The notes under the pieces were generated by a model that had not been told where the DNA came from, made no database searches, and saw only the letters and a program-made list of their open reading frames with translations. The position numbers and the translations under genes are program-made. Positions 40,369 through 51,424 of a DNA stretch of 64,000 nucleotides are shown in pieces. Position 1 is the stretch's first letter. Each line of letters opens with the position of its first letter. Location of the stretch: NCBI GenBank assembly GCA_014378705.1, contig JACMND010000031.1, positions 18,666-82,665 of the forward strand, read 5' to 3'. This DNA is from Pedobacter sp. Its GTDB lineage: Bacteria; Bacteroidota; Bacteroidia; Sphingobacteriales; Sphingobacteriaceae.

Positions 40369-42270
40369 TTATATTTTAGTAATAACCGCTTTTTGTTTGT
40401 CAGCTTTATAAATGCTTTTGTAAAAATCTACAAGTTCCTGAAATCGCTTTGCAGGATATTCTTTCCGATACATTTTCTGGGTACGAATGTAAGATATCCC
40501 ACCATCGGTTAAACTTATCTTTAAACTATATTCTCCAAAATCAGATTTAAGATTCATGTCTTTTGGAAGAAACTCAACTTTAAAATCGGCAGGAAGTTTA
40601 TAGTTAATATGGTCAACATCGGTGTAATTCATTGTCAAGGCAAAATCTGTAAGCCTGGTTTCGGATAGTTCAGGCACATAATTTCTTTTGTTCATCATAT
40701 TTAACGTTAAAAATAATTTGTCGCCTCCATTCGCAAATAGATTATTTACTTTTAAGTGTATCTCTTCAATTAGTTTGGGTTTAGCTTTATCAGGCTGACT
40801 GTAAGTAAAACTTGTAATTTCCGGATTTGCTATTTGCAACGATTCTAACAAAAAATCTCTTTGTTCTTTAGGTTCTTTAAACAGTTGGGCATAGTTATTC
40901 TCAAACTGCTCATAAGTATAATCAGTTACAATTTTAGCTACCGCATTTCCATCGGTATTAATTGTTACATCGCAAATCCTATTTTGGGTATTATCCGAAA
41001 CTGAATATAATGGCGTTCTTGCAATTTTTCCACCATTTTGACTAATTAAAAGAACATTGCGGTTTGAGTTAGAACCTCCGATAAAACCAAAAGGCATTTG
41101 TTGGTTTGTGCATTCAAGCCAAACCGTATCTTTTAATTCTGGTACACATAAAATCATATGGTTTGCTTGTCCAATACTCGGGAAACCTTCAATTAAAGAA
41201 CCATTCAAGCTGTCTTCGTTTTTAATCACTACCAACTCTGAGTGTATTCCGGCTTGTTTTAACAAGGCCTTCATATAATTAGATAATGCCTTGCAATCTC
41301 CGTAGTTTACTTCAGCAACCTTAGATGCAAGTATCGGTTTAAAGCCACCAATACCCAATTGTACACTAACATACCGGGTATTATTTTGCATATAGCTATA
41401 CAACAACTCAATCTTCTTTCTTGTGCTGGTAACTCCTTCGGTCAGATTCTTGATTTTTAAAACAGAAGCAGGGTTAAGAATATCTCCTTCTTGGTTAAGC
41501 TCACTGATCCACTTTCCCATTAAATCCCAGGTTTTTAAATTACCTTTCGAATTATCATATTCAAATTCATTCGGTGCCAATTTGGCCCAGGGCACCAGTC
41601 TTGATATTCCTACCGAAAGTGGCTCAAGCTTAAACGCTTTAACATTTTGTGCCTGCCAGCTATAAAATTTCCTATTGTCAATTGTTTCTTCTTTAACTTT
41701 AGTTAAAGGGCTTTCCTGATATCTGAGGGTTTGATTTGAAGGAATTGAGATTTGATATGTAGAGTTTTCTACAGCCACATTATAGTAACCCAAACTATTC
41801 CAGGCAGGATAGGTTAAAATACCATTATAATCAACAACTGAAAAAAACTCCACCGTGTATGGATAATTGGTTTCATAAATTTTTAGTGATTTTAACCTGT
41901 TTTCTTCAAATATTGAGTAGTCTGATATTAAACTTTTATCACTAAAATCATTTTTATTAAAATCTTTTATTTTAACTCCCATTTTATTGTATACAATCAC
42001 TTTTAACTGAACTACGGAAGAAAACTTATCATATGCAGAATAAAAACTTGAAAAATGGTCACCGTTTTTATTTAAAATTGTAACAGCATAATGTAGTTTT
42101 TCTGTGGCCTTGCCGGTAGATTTTACTTCAAAATTTATGTCATCCAATCGTACCACCGCATCCGCATTAACGAGTAGTTGGGGATTTATTTTTGCTATTT
42201 CATATTTATTCTGAGCCTTCGCAAACACTATAACGCAGAAGAACAGGAATATTAAAATTGATTTCTTCAC
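40369..42270 (-). CDS. DUF3857/transglutaminase-like secreted protein
   Basis: Signal peptide; YVSVQLGIGGFKPILASKVAEVNYGDCKALSNYMKALLKQAGI. Confidence 0.85.
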   Translation of the reverse strand: MKKSILIFLFFCVIVFAKAQNKYEIAKINPQLLVNADAVVRLDDINFEVKSTGKATEKLHYAVTILNKNGDHFSSFYSAYDKFSSVVQLKVIVYNKMGVKIKDFNKNDFSDKSLISDYSIFEENRLKSLKIYETNYPYTVEFFSVVDYNGILTYPAWNSLGYYNVAVENSTYQISIPSNQTLRYQESPLTKVKEETIDNRKFYSWQAQNVKAFKLEPLSVGISRLVPWAKLAPNEFEYDNSKGNLKTWDLMGKWISELNQEGDILNPASVLKIKNLTEGVTSTRKKIELLYSYMQNNTRYVSVQLGIGGFKPILASKVAEVNYGDCKALSNYMKALLKQAGIHSELVVIKNEDSLNGSLIEGFPSIGQANHMILCVPELKDTVWLECTNQQMPFGFIGGSNSNRNVLLISQNGGKIARTPLYSVSDNTQNRICDVTINTDGNAVAKIVTDYTYEQFENNYAQLFKEPKEQRDFLLESLQIANPEITSFTYSQPDKAKPKLIEEIHLKVNNLFANGGDKLFLTLNMMNKRNYVPELSETRLTDFALTMNYTDVDHINYKLPADFKVEFLPKDMNLKSDFGEYSLKISLTDGGISYIRTQKMYRKEYPAKRFQELVDFYKSIYKADKQKAVITKI

Positions 42271-42276
42271 AATAAT

Positions 42277-44316
42277 TTATATTCTCTTTAATACAATTTG
42301 TTCTGCTTGCTTACTTACTATTTTTTTAAAAAGTTCTTTCAATTCAAAGTAATACTCTTTATCATATTGTGATTTTCCGACGTGTATCTTGCTTACCACG
42401 TTTAAAGTTTTGCCTTGAACCGCCGCCAGATAACTAAAATAAGCACTGTTATCCTCCAACTTAAACAACTCGCTTTTAGGCATTTTATCTAAAGTAAAAT
42501 TTTCAGGAAGTTCAATGGTTATGCGGTAAACTTCTTCAAAGGCATAGCCGAAGTCAACCGGAAAATTTCGTTCATCTAGCTTGAAAGGATTTTCTTTGGT
42601 TCGTTCATATAGTAAGGGGGTAAAATAAACCAGGTTACCGGCCTCTTCAACCATGTCTTCCATTTTAGCCAAATACTCAAAGGATATTGGTTTAAATAAG
42701 CTATCAAGATTATTAATTTTAAAGTTCTCGATTTTTAAACCATTTCTATCTTTTTTATAAGCTTGCAAAAATTCATCGTTATTATGAAATTCAGTAATTT
42801 TCTTACGATTTGAAAGATTTTCAAACTCAGTTTTTCTTTCGTAAACCATTCCCGTGAAAATATTGTCAGCACTCATTTTCAATTGATATGAAAGATAATT
42901 TTGGGAAGGATTTCTTAGTTCTATAGGAATCCATTCCGCTTTTTTATTCTCCATATCTAATGCTAACCCTTTGTGATTTAAACAATCAAAACGAACCATG
43001 TTCAGGCCATGATTAATATCGGTAGCATCCAGAATATACTCTGATGAATCAATGGTTACCCCTGCAATTACATAATTAAACTTTCCAATCAGTTCATAAC
43101 CCGGATGTAATCCGTTAGAGCGTGTACTTACAAGGATCGGGAATGCTTTTATTCCAACTTGCGATAACATATTCACTAATAGCAGGTTAATATCAGCTAC
43201 ATTGCCAGCCTTGTTTTCAACTACTTGCTTTAGGGATTGCTCACTGGAATAAATGTTATCATTTCCGTTGTATTTTACATTTTCTTTAACAAAAGCAAAT
43301 AACCGGTTCAACTTTTTTAATGGTTCTGTTTCACCCTTTATGATATCATTGCTTAAACTCTTAATGTAATTTGTGCTTTTTAAAACTCCACCAAAATTTT
43401 CATCGGTTTTAAGGTTATCAATTATTTGATCCCAGGTTGCTGTATAGGATTTAAACCCTGAATTGGGAAAATTTGTGCTTCTGATTTCGAACTCAATTTT
43501 AGAGTTATAATCATCTAAGGTTGTGATAAAAGATTCATCTTTTAGTGCCGGAACGTTTTTAGCATTATAATGTGTAAAGTTTGAACTGCAGGTAAGAGAA
43601 ACTTGTTCTGGCGCATTAAACCCGGATCCTTGTACCGCTGCTCCAAAGGTTTCATTCACTGATTTATGCTCAACTTCAGTAATTGCGTGATAACCTCTAA
43701 TATATTTTTTATAATCAAAGTATTCCGGTATGGTAATGGTAAAGTCACTTGAGATAGTAGGTACCGAACTTTGAAAAGCCCAGGATCTTAAACTAAAAAT
43801 AAAATCAGAGCGGATTTCGTATTTATATTCTATAATAGTTCCCTCTTTAACATTGGGAAGTGTAAACTTTCTTATCGTGTTCCTTTTATCAAACTTCTCA
43901 GAAAATTTTGCGTCCTTTCCTATTTTTGATGTCGTAATTGTAGTATTGTCAAGGTTATACGTTGATCCGTTAAAATCTGTCAAAAGTTCTTCGACTCCAT
44001 TTTTGCTTTTGTATAACCCAATTTCAATATTTGCCAGATTATAAGCCTCTTTCTTGAGTATTAATATTCGTGTATGTTTCACAAAAATATACCTGAAGCC
44101 TCCGCTTTTTCCATTTATCTCAAACCTTACGTCTCCTTTGTCAAAAAGTATCAACGCAGAAGCTGAAGAGTCTTTGCCTTCTGGTTTGAGATCAAATTCT
44201 GTTAGATCAATTTTTCCGAATTTTACTGGTTTACCGGTTTTTTTAATGTCGCTATCTTGAGCTTTGGTACTTAAAGCAAATAAGAGTAAGGATAAAAAAA
44301 GTAAATTTTTAGTCAT
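42277..44316 (-). CDS. DUF3857/transglutaminase-like secreted protein
   Basis: Signal peptide; FTLPNVKEGTIIEYKYEI, NVADINLLLVNMLSQVGIKAFPILVSTR. Confidence 0.82.
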   Translation of the reverse strand: MTKNLLFLSLLLFALSTKAQDSDIKKTGKPVKFGKIDLTEFDLKPEGKDSSASALILFDKGDVRFEINGKSGGFRYIFVKHTRILILKKEAYNLANIEIGLYKSKNGVEELLTDFNGSTYNLDNTTITTSKIGKDAKFSEKFDKRNTIRKFTLPNVKEGTIIEYKYEIRSDFIFSLRSWAFQSSVPTISSDFTITIPEYFDYKKYIRGYHAITEVEHKSVNETFGAAVQGSGFNAPEQVSLTCSSNFTHYNAKNVPALKDESFITTLDDYNSKIEFEIRSTNFPNSGFKSYTATWDQIIDNLKTDENFGGVLKSTNYIKSLSNDIIKGETEPLKKLNRLFAFVKENVKYNGNDNIYSSEQSLKQVVENKAGNVADINLLLVNMLSQVGIKAFPILVSTRSNGLHPGYELIGKFNYVIAGVTIDSSEYILDATDINHGLNMVRFDCLNHKGLALDMENKKAEWIPIELRNPSQNYLSYQLKMSADNIFTGMVYERKTEFENLSNRKKITEFHNNDEFLQAYKKDRNGLKIENFKINNLDSLFKPISFEYLAKMEDMVEEAGNLVYFTPLLYERTKENPFKLDERNFPVDFGYAFEEVYRITIELPENFTLDKMPKSELFKLEDNSAYFSYLAAVQGKTLNVVSKIHVGKSQYDKEYYFELKELFKKIVSKQAEQIVLKRI

Positions 44317-44481
44317 GGGCTTATGTTTTTAGAAAGTAGCATACACACTTAAACGAGTGTAAAATATTTAAGTTGGTGAGATTTATAAAGTTCTTCAATA
44401 TCATATTTTTATTCGGAGTTAAGCATAGCTCAGCTATTTTATTAACTTTGCCTGGCAAGTAATAAACCTCAATTATTTGCA

Positions 44482-45951
44482 ATGCAACTTGATCCAGAAA
44501 AATTCGTCTCCGAAGGTCTCACCTACGACGATGTCCTATTAATTCCAGCTTATTCCGAAGTCTTACCACGTGATGTGGAAACTGGAACTTTTTTTACAAG
44601 AACAATTCGTCTAAACATTCCCATTGTTTCCGCGGCAATGGATACTGTAACAGAATCTGGTTTGGCTATAGCCATTGCCCAGGCAGGCGGAATAGGAATG
44701 CTCCATAAAAATATGAGTATTAAAGACCAGGCTGATGAGGTAAGAAAAGTAAAACGTTCTGAAAGCGGGATGATTCAGGATCCGGTTACTTTACTCGAAA
44801 ATGCGTTGGTTGCCGATGCCTTTAACATCATGAAAGAACATGGTATAGGTGGTATTCCTGTCATTGATGAAGATCGTAAACTTAAAGGGATTATTACTAA
44901 CCGCGATCTGCGCTTTCAGAAAGACATGAAACGCTCGGTACATGATGTGATGACCAAAGAAAATTTAATTACGGCTCCCATAGGAACCACACTGATGCAG
45001 GCCGAAGAAATTTTACAGGACTATAAAATCGAAAAGCTCCCTGTTGTTGATCAGGAAGGTCGTTTAAGGGGAATGATTACTTTTAAAGATATTCAAAAAT
45101 TTAAAAATTTCCCCAAAGCCTGTAAAGACGATCTTGGCCGCTTACGGGTTGGTGCTGCGGTAGGGGTAACTACAGATACGTTAGAGCGAGTGGATGCTTT
45201 GGTTAAAGCAGGCGTTGATGTTATAACCATAGATACAGCGCACGGCCATTCCAAAGGTGTAATAGATAAACTTAAAGAAGTTAAGCATCACTTTCCTCAT
45301 TTGCAGGTTGTTGTAGGAAATATTGCAACTGCTGAAGCAGCAAGGGCATTGGCGGACGCGGGTGCAGACGCAGTTAAAGTTGGCATAGGTCCAGGCTCTA
45401 TTTGCACCACCCGAATTATTGCAGGAGTTGGTGTGCCTCAATTGTATGCGGTATACGAATGTGCCAAAGCTTTGAGGGGCCGGGGAATCCCAGTAATTGC
45501 CGACGGAGGAATAAAGCAAACAGGTGATATTGCAAAAGCCATAGCAGCAGGTGCAAGTTCTATTATGGCAGGTTCTTTATTTGCCGGCGTAGAAGAATCT
45601 CCGGGCGAAACAATTATTTATGAAGGTCGCAAATTTAAAAAATATCGTGGGATGGGATCAATTGAAGCTATGGAGCAGGGTTCAAAAGATCGTTATTTTC
45701 AGGATGTTGAAGATGATATAAAAAAATTAGTTCCCGAAGGGATTGTAGGACGAGTACCTTTTAAAGGTTCCCTGGCAGAAGTAATATACCAACTTATTGG
45801 CGGGTTAAAAGCAAGTATGGGCTATTGTGGGGCCGCAACAATTGAAGATCTCCAGAACGCCAGGTTTGTGAAAATTACCGGGGCAGGGATGCGTGAAAGC
45901 CATCCGCATGACATAATTATAACCAAAGAAGCACCAAACTATAGCAGGTAA
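44482..45951 (+). CDS. guaB: IMP dehydrogenase
   Basis: [20 protein letters not shown] pair, [22 protein letters not shown]. Confidence 0.98.
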   Translation: MQLDPEKFVSEGLTYDDVLLIPAYSEVLPRDVETGTFFTRTIRLNIPIVSAAMDTVTESGLAIAIAQAGGIGMLHKNMSIKDQADEVRKVKRSESGMIQDPVTLLENALVADAFNIMKEHGIGGIPVIDEDRKLKGIITNRDLRFQKDMKRSVHDVMTKENLITAPIGTTLMQAEEILQDYKIEKLPVVDQEGRLRGMITFKDIQKFKNFPKACKDDLGRLRVGAAVGVTTDTLERVDALVKAGVDVITIDTAHGHSKGVIDKLKEVKHHFPHLQVVVGNIATAEAARALADAGADAVKVGIGPGSICTTRIIAGVGVPQLYAVYECAKALRGRGIPVIADGGIKQTGDIAKAIAAGASSIMAGSLFAGVEESPGETIIYEGRKFKKYRGMGSIEAMEQGSKDRYFQDVEDDIKKLVPEGIVGRVPFKGSLAEVIYQLIGGLKASMGYCGAATIEDLQNARFVKITGAGMRESHPHDIIITKEAPNYSR

Positions 45952-46108
45952 TTTATTATTTACTTAAAATATAGACACACTGTCAGATATCAGTAAAAAT
46001 AGAAATTAGATTAATTGCTTATGAAGCAGGGTTAAAAGTCATTTTAAACCCTGCATTAATGGTTAAGCGAAAGTAACTAATTAATCTGTTCGTAGAAATG
46101 ACGTTTTT

Positions 46109-46131
46109 ATAGTGCTATAGGCACTATTTTT
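46109..46131 (+). terminator. Rho-independent terminator downstream of guaB
   Basis: ATAGTGC-TATAG-GCACTATTTTT. Confidence 0.55.
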
Positions 46132-46260
46132 GTGTATAAGGTGAGGGTCAAGTAAAAATTTCTGTTAATAATTCAAACTAACTTTTTTTCTTTATATCCG
46201 TTAAGACGCTAATAAATCTTAACTTTGCAAACTATTTAATTAAAGGGTATCTATTCATAA

Positions 46261-47121
46261 ATGAGACAACTCAAAATAACACAATCAATCACTAATCGTG
46301 AATCGCAATCCTTAGACAAGTATTTACACGAGATTGGAAAAGTAGATTTAATAACAGCCGAAGAAGAAGTAATACTAGCTCAAAAAATACGGGAAGGTGA
46401 CCAGGCCGCCTTAGAAAGACTAACTAAAACGAACCTGCGTTTTGTTGTATCAGTTGCAAAACAGTATCAAAACCAAGGGTTAACATTAGGCGATTTAATT
46501 AACGAAGGAAATTTGGGTTTGATAAAAGCTGCCAAGCGATTTGATGAGACAAAGGGTTTTAAATTTATTTCCTACGCGGTTTGGTGGATACGTCAATCAA
46601 TTTTACAAGCGATTGCTGAACAATCCCGGATTGTTCGTTTACCTTTAAACCAGGTTGGGTCTCTTAGTAAAATAAGTAAAGCATTTTCCAGATTAGAACA
46701 AGAATTTGAGCGTGAGCCTTCACCTGAAGAACTTGCTGATACCCTGGAGACAACCGTTGATAAAATTACGGATACATTAAGTAATTCAGGTCGCCATGTT
46801 TCTATGGATGCGCCTTTTGTTCAGGGTGAAGAAAATACATTGCTGGATGTTTTAGAAAACGATGATCCAAATACCGACAGTAACCTTATTGATGAATCTT
46901 TATCTGAAGAAATAAGACGTTCTTTAGCAACTTTAACTGAACGTGAACGTGAAATAATAGTTTTATTTTTTGGTTTAAGTACCAACCACCCGCTTTCGCT
47001 TGAAGAAATTGGAGAAAAATTTAACCTTACCCGCGAACGTGTCAGACAAATTAAAGACAAAGCTTTGCAGCGCCTTCGTCACACGTCAAGAAGTAAAATC
47101 TTAAAATCTTATCTGGGATAA
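46261..47121 (+). CDS. rpoD: RNA polymerase primary sigma factor (Bacteroidetes short RpoD/SigA)
   Basis: [61 protein letters not shown]; region 4 [19 protein letters not shown]. Confidence 0.95.
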   Translation: MRQLKITQSITNRESQSLDKYLHEIGKVDLITAEEEVILAQKIREGDQAALERLTKTNLRFVVSVAKQYQNQGLTLGDLINEGNLGLIKAAKRFDETKGFKFISYAVWWIRQSILQAIAEQSRIVRLPLNQVGSLSKISKAFSRLEQEFEREPSPEELADTLETTVDKITDTLSNSGRHVSMDAPFVQGEENTLLDVLENDDPNTDSNLIDESLSEEIRRSLATLTEREREIIVLFFGLSTNHPLSLEEIGEKFNLTRERVRQIKDKALQRLRHTSRSKILKSYLG

Positions 47122-47146
47122 TTTTTTACAAATCCCAAAAAAATTA

Positions 47147-47173
47147 AAGATCGGTATGTACCGGTCTTTTTTT
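47147..47173 (+). terminator. Rho-independent terminator after the sigma factor gene
   Basis: GATCGGTA-TG-TACCGGTCTTTTTTT. Confidence 0.75.
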
Positions 47174-47409
47174 GTTTTAAACCGGTACCGAAAATTAGGC
47201 ATTAGCTATAATTTACTTAACTATGATTGTGCTTAAATTAATTTCCCAAGAAGGGTAAATACATCTCGATTCACATTTCAGAGGTGTTATTTACAGATCT
47301 CAGCACACCCACCTTACAGAAGACTTTTTGAGATTAAATCAATAATAATCCTTATTAATAAGTTTAAGTTTAGCTACTTATAACGTAAATTTCAATTTTT
47401 TAAATCATT

Positions 47410-48933
47410 ATGAAAAAATTATTTGTTTTATCGTTAATCCTTTCCTTCTGCTACAACGAAATCCGGGCGCAAAATCCTGCTTTCGTTACCGATAGCTTGA
47501 CTAATTATATTGAAACAGGAATTAAAGACTGGAACATTCCCGGTTTAGCTATCGCAATTGTAAAAGATGGCAAAACAGTAGTGATGAAAGGTTTTGGTGT
47601 TCGTGATATTAAAACGATGGAACCTGTTGATGAGAACACTTTATTTATGATTGCGAGTAATAGCAAGCTTTTCACAGGCACAGCTTTGGCGCAACTCGAA
47701 TTTAACAAAAAGCTATCGCTTGACGATAAACTAACGAAGTATTTTCCGGGGTTTAAATTATATGATCAAAACTCAACCAATTTGGTTACCATAAAAGATG
47801 TGCTAAGTCATCGGATTGGAACTAAAACCTTTCAGGGTGATTTTGCCTTTTGGAACGGAACGTTATCGCGAAAGCAAATAATTGACAAAATGAAGTTGCT
47901 AAAGCCTGTCGGGCAATTCAGACAGGATTTTGGTTATTGTAATTCTTGTTTTTTAACAGCGGGTGAGATCATCCCCATTGTAACCGGAAAACAGTGGGAA
48001 GAATATGTACAAGATAGTATCTTAAAACCTATTGGCATGGCCAACACGTACATGCAAACAGCCGGAATGGCTCAACGCGAAAATGTTTCTAAGCCGTATA
48101 CAAATCAGTTTACCGGCAAACTAACTGAATTACCTTATGATCTGGTAGATAATTTAGGTCCGGCCGGCAGTATGGTAAGTAACATTCGCGATGTTTCTAA
48201 ATGGTTATTGACGCAATTGGACAGCGGACGTTATAACGGAAAAAGAATTTTGCCCTGGCAGGTTATTCGTAAAACACGAGATATTAATATAGCCATGTCA
48301 AGCCGAAAAAGTTCAAATAATCCTACCCACTTTACAGGTTACGGATTAGGCGTTTTTATGGCCGATTATGCCGGTAAACAAGTATTCTGGCATACAGGCG
48401 GAGCATTTGGTTTTGTAACTAACACTTGTTTTATCCCAGAGTTGAACTTAGGAATTACTATCCTAACAAATAATGACAATCAAAATTTCTTTGAATTATT
48501 GCGGTATCAAATTATGGATGCATATCTAGACCAGCCATATATAAATCGCAGTAAAAAGGCATTGCCGGAATACTTAAAGGATTTGGCGCAAGCTGAAAAT
48601 GATTTGTCAAAACTACAATCCAGGGTCGTTAATGCCAAACCATCTTTACCGTTAGAATCTTATACAGGAAAATATAAAAATGAAATTTATGGTGATATTG
48701 TGATTCGCAGGTTAGATAACCAGAGTTTAGAGGTAACCTTTACAAATCATAAAACGCTTAAAGCATCCTTAAACTACATGGATAACGATGAGTGGATGTT
48801 AAAATACAACAACATTGCTTACGGTGCTTTTAACGCTAAATTTAATATAAAACTCAATAAGGTTAATTCAATATCGATAAAAGCTAATGATTTTGTGGAG
48901 TACGATCCGTATGTTTTTATAAAAAGTAATTAG
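47410..48933 (+). CDS. Secreted serine hydrolase (beta-lactamase/class C family)
   Basis: Signal peptide; FMIASNSKLFTGTAL (SxxK), FGYCNSCFLTAGEII, VFWHTGGAFGF. Confidence 0.9.
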   Translation: MKKLFVLSLILSFCYNEIRAQNPAFVTDSLTNYIETGIKDWNIPGLAIAIVKDGKTVVMKGFGVRDIKTMEPVDENTLFMIASNSKLFTGTALAQLEFNKKLSLDDKLTKYFPGFKLYDQNSTNLVTIKDVLSHRIGTKTFQGDFAFWNGTLSRKQIIDKMKLLKPVGQFRQDFGYCNSCFLTAGEIIPIVTGKQWEEYVQDSILKPIGMANTYMQTAGMAQRENVSKPYTNQFTGKLTELPYDLVDNLGPAGSMVSNIRDVSKWLLTQLDSGRYNGKRILPWQVIRKTRDINIAMSSRKSSNNPTHFTGYGLGVFMADYAGKQVFWHTGGAFGFVTNTCFIPELNLGITILTNNDNQNFFELLRYQIMDAYLDQPYINRSKKALPEYLKDLAQAENDLSKLQSRVVNAKPSLPLESYTGKYKNEIYGDIVIRRLDNQSLEVTFTNHKTLKASLNYMDNDEWMLKYNNIAYGAFNAKFNIKLNKVNSISIKANDFVEYDPYVFIKSN

Positions 48934-48939
48934 CGGTCT

Positions 48940-49224
48940 GTGAGTATTTATTGGAAATTTTTGCGGTTACACCTAGCCACATTTATTGTGGCAAATCTAA
49001 TTTATATTGTATTTTTGTTTAGAAGTCCGTTTTTATTATTGGTTCTGATTATTAAACCGATAGCCTATTTTTTTATTTATCTAATCAACCGTCCAAGGTT
49101 TTCCCGTTATGATAATTATTTCAGAAATCAGGGATTTTCTCCCACCCGTTTGTTTGTCACGATTTGCATATTTGATTTTATCGCTTTTTCAATAATAATT
49201 GCCCCCTTTAAACTTTTATTTTAA
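48940..49224 (+). CDS. Small membrane protein (94 aa, about 3 TM)
   Basis: Hydrophobic segments; GTG start 7 nt after the hydrolase stop; stop overlaps the next ATG. Confidence 0.7.
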   Translation: MSIYWKFLRLHLATFIVANLIYIVFLFRSPFLLLVLIIKPIAYFFIYLINRPRFSRYDNYFRNQGFSPTRLFVTICIFDFIAFSIIIAPFKLLF

Positions 49225-49868
49225 TGCTGGAAATAGACAGTGTTTGCTTAAGCTTTTGGGGAAGGCACATTTTATCCGGCTGTTACCTTAACTGCAAACC
49301 AGGCGAAGTCTTAGGCTTACTCGGAAGAAACGGTTCAGGTAAATCCAGTCTATTAAAAATTATTTTTGGCTCTCTTACCGCTGATTTTAAACATTTAAGG
49401 CTTGAAGACAAGATTATTAATAAGGGATATTTAACTGGTCAGTTAGCCTATCTTCCTCAACAACATTTTATGCTGCCATTTTTATCGGTCGCAGAAATAT
49501 ATAAAACTTTTACCCCCTTCATAAATAAGCGGCTGATTGCTGATCAACTTGTACTTGCCAATCAGGAAGGAACTTTACAAGGTCTTTCGAACGGGCAGCT
49601 TCGGTTTTTAGAATGTTTATGGATTCTGAGCCAACCAGCTTGCTATATTTTGCTGGATGAGCCGTTTTCAGCTATTGCGCCTGTGCAAATAGAATTTCTA
49701 CAGCAAATAATTATTGAAATTGGCAAAACTAAAGCCATTATATTAACAGATCATATTTATCGTCCATTACTATCAGTAAGCAGTCGGGTTGTATTACTTT
49801 TCAATAACGCCGTATATAATATTAACAGTGAAGAGGATTTAATCCGGTATAATTATATTCCCAATTGA
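49224..49868 (+). CDS. ABC transporter ATP-binding protein
   Basis: Walker A GRNGSGKS, signature LSNGQ, Walker B CYILLDEPFSA, H-loop LTDH. Confidence 0.92.
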   Translation: MLEIDSVCLSFWGRHILSGCYLNCKPGEVLGLLGRNGSGKSSLLKIIFGSLTADFKHLRLEDKIINKGYLTGQLAYLPQQHFMLPFLSVAEIYKTFTPFINKRLIADQLVLANQEGTLQGLSNGQLRFLECLWILSQPACYILLDEPFSAIAPVQIEFLQQIIIEIGKTKAIILTDHIYRPLLSVSSRVVLLFNNAVYNINSEEDLIRYNYIPN

Positions 49869-49870
49869 TC

Positions 49871-50662
49871 ATGAAAATTATTCCCATCTACCAGGCTGAT
49901 GCTTTTACCGATCAGTTATTCGGTGGCAACCCGGCCGCCATATGTCCTTTAAAAAGTTGGCTGCCGGATGCTCAAATGCAGAAGATCGCGTCAGAAAATA
50001 ATCTTGCAGAAACTGCTTTTTTTATCCCGCAAGGAAAAGATTTTGAAATCCGCTGGTTTACACCAGAATTAGAGATTGATCTATGCGGACATGCCACCCT
50101 GGCTACGGCACACATTATTTTTACTCAAATGAATTATATCGGTGACGTAATTAACTTTAATACATTAACGGCTGGCTGTTTAACTGTTACGCGAAGCGGA
50201 AATTTGTATACTTTGGATTTTCCTTCACGTATTGCCGAACCCTGCCAAATGCCTGCAGGTTTAATAGAAGCACTCGGCAGAACGCAGCCAAAGGAAGTAT
50301 TGCGTTCCCGCGATTTTATGCTGGTATATCATACTGAAACAGAAATCCGGTCTTTAAAACCAGATTTTGTGGCCTTATCAAAGATAGATGCTTTAGGAGT
50401 AATTGTTACCGCTCCCGGTGATAGTTGTGATTTTGTCTCCCGCTTTTTTGCTCCTGCAGCAGGTATTAGCGAAGACCCGGTAACCGGTTCTGCCCATTGT
50501 AACCTGATCCCCTATTGGGCAGACAAACTAAATAAAAACAAGCTACACGCATACCAGGTATCGGCACGATTAGGTGAACTATGGTGCGAACTGAAAGGCG
50601 ACCGGGTATTGATGTCGGGGAAAGCGGTGACGTATTTGAAGGGGGAAATTTATTTGGATTAA
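49871..50662 (+). CDS. PhzF family isomerase
   Basis: YQADAFTDQLFGGNPAAICPL, NLAETAFFIP, DLCGHATLATAHI, EDPVTGSAHCNLIPYW. Confidence 0.94.
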   Translation: MKIIPIYQADAFTDQLFGGNPAAICPLKSWLPDAQMQKIASENNLAETAFFIPQGKDFEIRWFTPELEIDLCGHATLATAHIIFTQMNYIGDVINFNTLTAGCLTVTRSGNLYTLDFPSRIAEPCQMPAGLIEALGRTQPKEVLRSRDFMLVYHTETEIRSLKPDFVALSKIDALGVIVTAPGDSCDFVSRFFAPAAGISEDPVTGSAHCNLIPYWADKLNKNKLHAYQVSARLGELWCELKGDRVLMSGKAVTYLKGEIYLD

Positions 50663-50701
50663 AGAGCAAGAAAAAAATCAGCTAATCTGTTCTTTATCCT
50701 G

Positions 50702-51409
50702 TTAAAAATTTGGTTTCAGCACGTACTTTTCATAAAACCTGAAAATATGTTCTGTTGCTTCCTCTGCGGTATCAACCAAACGGTACAGGTTTAAATCTTC
50801 TTCGTTAATTTTATTTCCGCTTAAAAGCATGGTTTTTTTAACCCATTCCATAAGTCCACCCCAATAGTCGGTTCCCACTAATACAATAGGAAAGCGAGCT
50901 ACTTTACCGGTTTGGATTAGTGTTAACGCTTCAAAAAGCTCGTCCATGGTACCAAATCCTCCGGGAAGTACGATAAACCCCTGGGAATACTTCATAAACA
51001 TCACTTTACGGATAAAGAAATAATCAAATTCCAGGATTTTATCGCGGTCGATATACTTGTTATGAAACTGTTCAAAAGGTAGCTCAATATTCAAACCAAC
51101 TGATTTTCCGCCGGCTTCATAAGCACCTTTATTAGCGGCTTCCATAATACCCGGGCCACCTCCGGAAATAACGCCATAGCCGCGTTCTGTTAACAAGCGG
51201 GCGCATTCTTCGGCCAGTTTGTAATATTTGTTATCTGGTTGTGTACGGGCTGAGCCAAAGATTGAAACACAGGGACCAATCCGGGCCAGTTTTTCAAATC
51301 CGTCAACAAATTCTGCCATGATTTTGAAGATCTGCCAGGAGTCGGTTACCTTAATTTCCTGCCAGTTTTTATTTTCAAAAGCGTTTCTTATTTTTTCATC
51401 ACTGGTCAT
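50702..51409 (-). CDS. LOG family / TIGR00730 Rossmann-fold protein
   Basis: VISGGGPGIMEAANKGA; VLPGGFGTMDELFEALTLIQTGK. Confidence 0.93.
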   Translation of the reverse strand: MTSDEKIRNAFENKNWQEIKVTDSWQIFKIMAEFVDGFEKLARIGPCVSIFGSARTQPDNKYYKLAEECARLLTERGYGVISGGGPGIMEAANKGAYEAGGKSVGLNIELPFEQFHNKYIDRDKILEFDYFFIRKVMFMKYSQGFIVLPGGFGTMDELFEALTLIQTGKVARFPIVLVGTDYWGGLMEWVKKTMLLSGNKINEEDLNLYRLVDTAEEATEHIFRFYEKYVLKPNF

Positions 51410-51424
51410 ATCAATAAAAAAGTG

